DNA of 32,927 nt from Patescibacteria group bacterium. GTDB taxonomy: Bacteria > Patescibacteriota > Patescibacteriia > UBA2591 > JABMQE01. Of the stretch, positions 30,561 to 32,927 are shown in pieces; position 1 is the stretch's first letter; each line of letters begins with the position of its first letter. Position numbers and translations under genes: made by a program. The notes under the pieces are model-generated. The model worked only from the letters and a program-made list of their open reading frames with translations, had not been told where the DNA came from and ran no database searches. The stretch covers positions 1 to 32,927 of the forward strand of contig JAHIMF010000032.1 in the NCBI GenBank assembly GCA_018896645.1, written 5' to 3'.

Positions 30561-30683
30561 AATTATGTTTCTTAAGCCGCCAAGCGAAATAGTTAAACGA
30601 TTAGCAGAACCCGCCACAAAGTAGAGCCGCTCCATGGCATGGATTGCGAGACTCTAAGGGGGGGCTTATTGGAATGATGCCTT

Positions 30684-30736
30684 GACCCCACCCAACATCT
30701 ACTAAATAATAGTAGTAAGGGCGGGGTCTTTTTTTT
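30684..30736 (+). terminator. Terminator at the end of the island
   Basis: GACCCCACCC (30684-30693) pairs with GGGCGGGGTC (30719-30728) with one mismatch; inside, CTACT/AGTAG extends the hairpin. Eight T's follow. The stretch between the methyltransferase gene and this hairpin holds nothing else that I can support. Confidence 0.93.
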
Positions 30737-30745
30737 AGCTCAAGG

Positions 30746-30774
30746 TTGCCAAAAGGCCTATTTTTTGCTATGAT
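30746..30774 (+). promoter_or_regulatory. Sigma70 promoter of ftsH
   Basis: TTGCCA (30746-30751), 17 bases, TATGAT (30769-30774). The transcript should begin near 30781, about 114 bases before the ATG at 30895. Confidence 0.75.
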
Positions 30775-30799
30775 CAAAACAATTATAATTAATTTTATA

Positions 30800-30890
30800 C
30801 GAATGGATGCGAATTTGTAGATTCGGATTCACCCCGTGAAATATTGCTTTTAGCAATTTCATTGGGTACATTCGTAGATTTGGATTGTAT
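30800..30890 (+). repeat. ftsH leader repeat: CGAATGGATGCGAAT element plus hairpin
   Basis: The 15-mer at 30800-30814 is identical to 1181-1195 in the TrmB leader. Downstream, GAAAT-A-TTGCT pairs with AGCAA-TTTC (about 30838-30860) to form a hairpin. Variants of GTAGATT-CGG/TGG occur twice (30816 and 30875). The region lies wholly in the untranslated leader. Confidence 0.5.
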
Positions 30891-30894
30891 CTTT

Positions 30895-32709
30895 ATGAAA
30901 AATCTATTCAAAAACTTCATCATCCTCTTTATCATCTTCATTGTGATTGCGGGAATTTTCAGTATGTACAATAATCCCACTAAAGACGCAACCGAAGTTA
31001 CGATTGATACTATTCTTAAAAAAATTGAGGCCGAAGAAATAGACCGAGTTGAGGTGGAGGGAGAAAAAGTCAAAGCCTTTGCTAATGATGGTGTTGTTTT
31101 GGTCTCCTATAAGGAGCCGATGCAATCTTTGACAGAACTTTTTGATAACTACAACCTAACGCCAGAGAAAATCCAAAAACTCAAAATTAGCATTAAAACC
31201 TCAACTGGCTTATCCTTTTGGGTTTCAAGCGTCTTGCCGTTTTTACTCCCCCTGCTTATTATCGGCCTTTTTATATTTTTGATGGCCCGGCAAATCCAAG
31301 GCGCTAATAACCGCGCTATGATGTTTGGCCAGGCTAATTCTAAAGAAATTAACCCCAAGGACAAAAAGAAAAAAACCACGTTTTTAGATGTGGCTGGGGC
31401 TCGCGAAGCTAAAGAAGAACTTTTGGAAGTAGTGGAATTCTTGCGCAACCCCAAGAAGTTCACTGTCTTGGGCGCCAAGGTTCCTAAGGGGGTTTTGTTA
31501 ATCGGGCCAACCGGAACCGGTAAAACCCTTTTAGCCCGAGCCATTGCCGGCGAAGCCAATGCGCCTTTTTATCATATTTCCGGCTCGGAGTTCGTAGAGA
31601 TGTTTGTGGGCGTGGGGGCTAGCCGTGTCCGTTCGCTTTTTCAAAAAGCCAAAAAAGCCGCGCCAGCAATTTTATTTATTGATGAAATTGACGCTGTGGG
31701 CCGGCAACGAGGCACAGGCTTGGGCGGCTCCCATGATGAACGAGAACAAACTTTAAACCAAATTTTAGTAGAAATGGATGGTTTTGAGCCTCACGCTAAT
31801 GTCATTGTTATCGCGGCTACTAATCGGCCAGACGTGCTGGACCCGGCCCTGCTCCGGCCCGGCCGTTTTGACCGCCGGATTATTGTTGACTTGCCAGACA
31901 TTAATGACCGGGAGGCAATTCTTAAAGTCCATGCGAAAAACAAACCTTTGGCTAAAAACGTTGCTTTAAGAGTCATTGCCGAACATACCCCGGGTTTCTC
32001 CGGCGCAGATTTGGAAAACCTTTTAAACGAAGCGGCGATTCTCGCGGCCAGGCAAAATAAAAAGCAAGTTGAGATGCAGGAAATTTTAGAAAGTATTGAA
32101 AAAGTGCTGCTCGGACCCGAGCGCAAAAGCTATGTTTTAAACAAAAAAGAAAAAGAAATTACTGCTTACCACGAAGCTGGCCATGCTTTGGTAGCCCATA
32201 TGCTGCCGCATACTGATCCAGTCCGCAAAATTTCTATTATCTCTCGGGGCCAGGCGGCTGGTTATACTTTAAAACTTCCGGAAGAAGAGAAAAGACTCCA
32301 CAACAAATCAGAGTTTACCGAAGAGCTGGCGACTCTTTTGGGCGGCTGGGTTACAGAAAAAGAGGTCTTTGGCGAAGTGACTACCGGCGCCCGGTCTGAT
32401 CTTAAGCAGGCTACTAAATTGGCTCGGAAATTAGTAATGGAATACGGGATGAGCGATGAGCTCGGGCCCCAGACTTTTGGAGAAAAAGAAGAGTTAATAT
32501 TTTTAGGCCGGGAAATTTCCGAGCAACGGAATTATAGCGAAAAAGTGGCAGAACAGATTGATAAAGAGGTGGCCAAGTTTATTGGCCAAGCCCAAAAGCA
32601 GGCCCAGGAAACCATTACTCAAAATAAAGAAAAGTTAGAAAAAATTGTTAAGGCTTTGCTTAAAAAGGAGACGATTGATAGGAAAGAGTTTGAGAAATTG
32701 ATGGAGTGA
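30895..32709 (+). CDS. ftsH: ATP-dependent zinc metalloprotease FtsH
   Basis: FtsH is a hexameric membrane protease that extracts and degrades damaged membrane proteins and some regulators. The 604-residue protein has two membrane spans (about 6-23 and 108-130), the AAA+ domain with Walker A GPTGTGKT (204-211), pore motif MFVGVG (236-241), Walker B LFIDE (260-264) and arginine fingers (RPGRFDRR), then the protease site HEAGH (426-430) with the third zinc ligand D502. Everything is in place. I chose ATG 30895, which begins [20 protein letters not shown]; the earlier in-frame start at 30844 would put 17 residues encoded by the leader hairpin before the first span. It has its own promoter and no Shine-Dalgarno site. 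Confidence 0.97.
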   Translation: MKNLFKNFIILFIIFIVIAGIFSMYNNPTKDATEVTIDTILKKIEAEEIDRVEVEGEKVKAFANDGVVLVSYKEPMQSLTELFDNYNLTPEKIQKLKISIKTSTGLSFWVSSVLPFLLPLLIIGLFIFLMARQIQGANNRAMMFGQANSKEINPKDKKKKTTFLDVAGAREAKEELLEVVEFLRNPKKFTVLGAKVPKGVLLIGPTGTGKTLLARAIAGEANAPFYHISGSEFVEMFVGVGASRVRSLFQKAKKAAPAILFIDEIDAVGRQRGTGLGGSHDEREQTLNQILVEMDGFEPHANVIVIAATNRPDVLDPALLRPGRFDRRIIVDLPDINDREAILKVHAKNKPLAKNVALRVIAEHTPGFSGADLENLLNEAAILAARQNKKQVEMQEILESIEKVLLGPERKSYVLNKKEKEITAYHEAGHALVAHMLPHTDPVRKISIISRGQAAGYTLKLPEEEKRLHNKSEFTEELATLLGGWVTEKEVFGEVTTGARSDLKQATKLARKLVMEYGMSDELGPQTFGEKEELIFLGREISEQRNYSEKVAEQIDKEVAKFIGQAQKQAQETITQNKEKLEKIVKALLKKETIDRKEFEKLME

Positions 32710-32714
32710 GGTGG

Positions 32715-32752
32715 TAAATGTGTAATCATAAAACTTTGTGATTACACATTTA
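32715..32752 (+). terminator. Hairpin after ftsH
   Basis: TAAATGTGTAATCA (32715-32728) pairs perfectly with TGATTACACATTTA (32739-32752) across a 10-base loop. There is no good T run, so it may stabilise the mRNA end or terminate weakly. Confidence 0.6.
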
Positions 32753-32844
32753 TAGTTGACAATTTACTAATCTTAGATAAAAAATCAACAAGTTTATATA
32801 AAACTTGTTAGGCGACATTTTCTTTCAAATTATTTTTTGCTCAT

Positions 32845-32886
32845 AAGAAAAAAGGCGTCAGCCGTCAGCTGTGTAGCCAACGCCTT
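32845..32886 (-). terminator. Terminator of a minus-strand gene lying beyond the right edge
   Basis: Read on the minus strand, AAGGCGT (32886-32880) pairs with ACGCCTT (32858-32852), followed by TTTTCTT. The gene it serves is outside the window. The 217 bases after ftsH contain no gene that I can support. Confidence 0.6.
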
Positions 32887-32927
32887 GTGTTTGAACCGGA
32901 TCTGCTCTTTGCTGTTTACAGAAAGTA

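Noticed and set aside
30565-30624. 19-codon ORF after the methyltransferase (MFLKPPSEIVKRLAEPATK)
   Set aside because: Weak ribosome-binding site, no similarity that I recognise and chance expectation high; could be a gene relic.
32859-32927. Minus-strand coding end at the right edge
   Set aside because: Two frames are open for 23-30 codons to the edge, so neither can be preferred; only the terminator is supported.

Overview
The window looks like a chromosomal segment of a Patescibacteria/CPR bacterium, probably of the Parcubacteria lineage. The evidence is an AT-rich genome, mostly SD-poor starts, many short palindromic intergenic repeats, a short YidC without the large periplasmic domain, and several long orphan proteins. 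The taxonomic call is an inference from gene content and style; no rRNA is present to confirm it.

Layout. (a) 1-2150: the end of a HicA-like toxin gene, then about 1.1 kb without a credible gene that carries a probable large structured RNA (about 262-957), then a TrmB-family regulator behind a consensus promoter but broken by a frameshift in an A7 run. (b) 2160-12729, minus strand: an 812-aa orphan, a DUF4143 ATPase, a membrane-anchored Clp-like double AAA+ protein with a degenerate first ATPase domain, a likely HExxH metallopeptidase, a small membrane protein, a transposase remnant embedded in a two-copy repeat, a secreted/membrane cysteine-rich protein and a PRC-barrel protein. (c) 12898-21938, minus strand, housekeeping: yidC, yidD, rnpA, rpmH, a hicBA toxin-antitoxin pair, gyrA interrupted by a 435-aa LAGLIDADG intein directly after the catalytic tyrosine, a small membrane protein, an MBL-fold protein lacking its HxHxDH motif, and two orphans. 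(d) 22160-23461, plus strand: a four-domain S1 protein. (e) 23505-30736, plus strand: an island with strong Shine-Dalgarno sites, individual terminators and visibly different composition. (f) 30746-32752: ftsH with its own promoter.

The island (e) is the most striking part. It holds a nicotinamidase-type cysteine hydrolase, then a vWA protein, a PP2C phosphatase and a Ser/Thr-kinase-like protein (the arrangement known as the TerY-P triad), then nicotinate phosphoribosyltransferase, then a SAM-dependent methyltransferase. The two outer enzymes form the first two steps of NAD salvage (nicotinamide to nicotinate to NaMN), and the phosphorylation triad sits between them. This suggests, but does not prove, an NAD-linked phospho-signalling or stress module acquired by transfer.

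Other points of interest are the multi-hairpin RNA with repeated CU-rich, anti-Shine-Dalgarno-like loops at the left end, and a leader element shared by the TrmB gene and ftsH.
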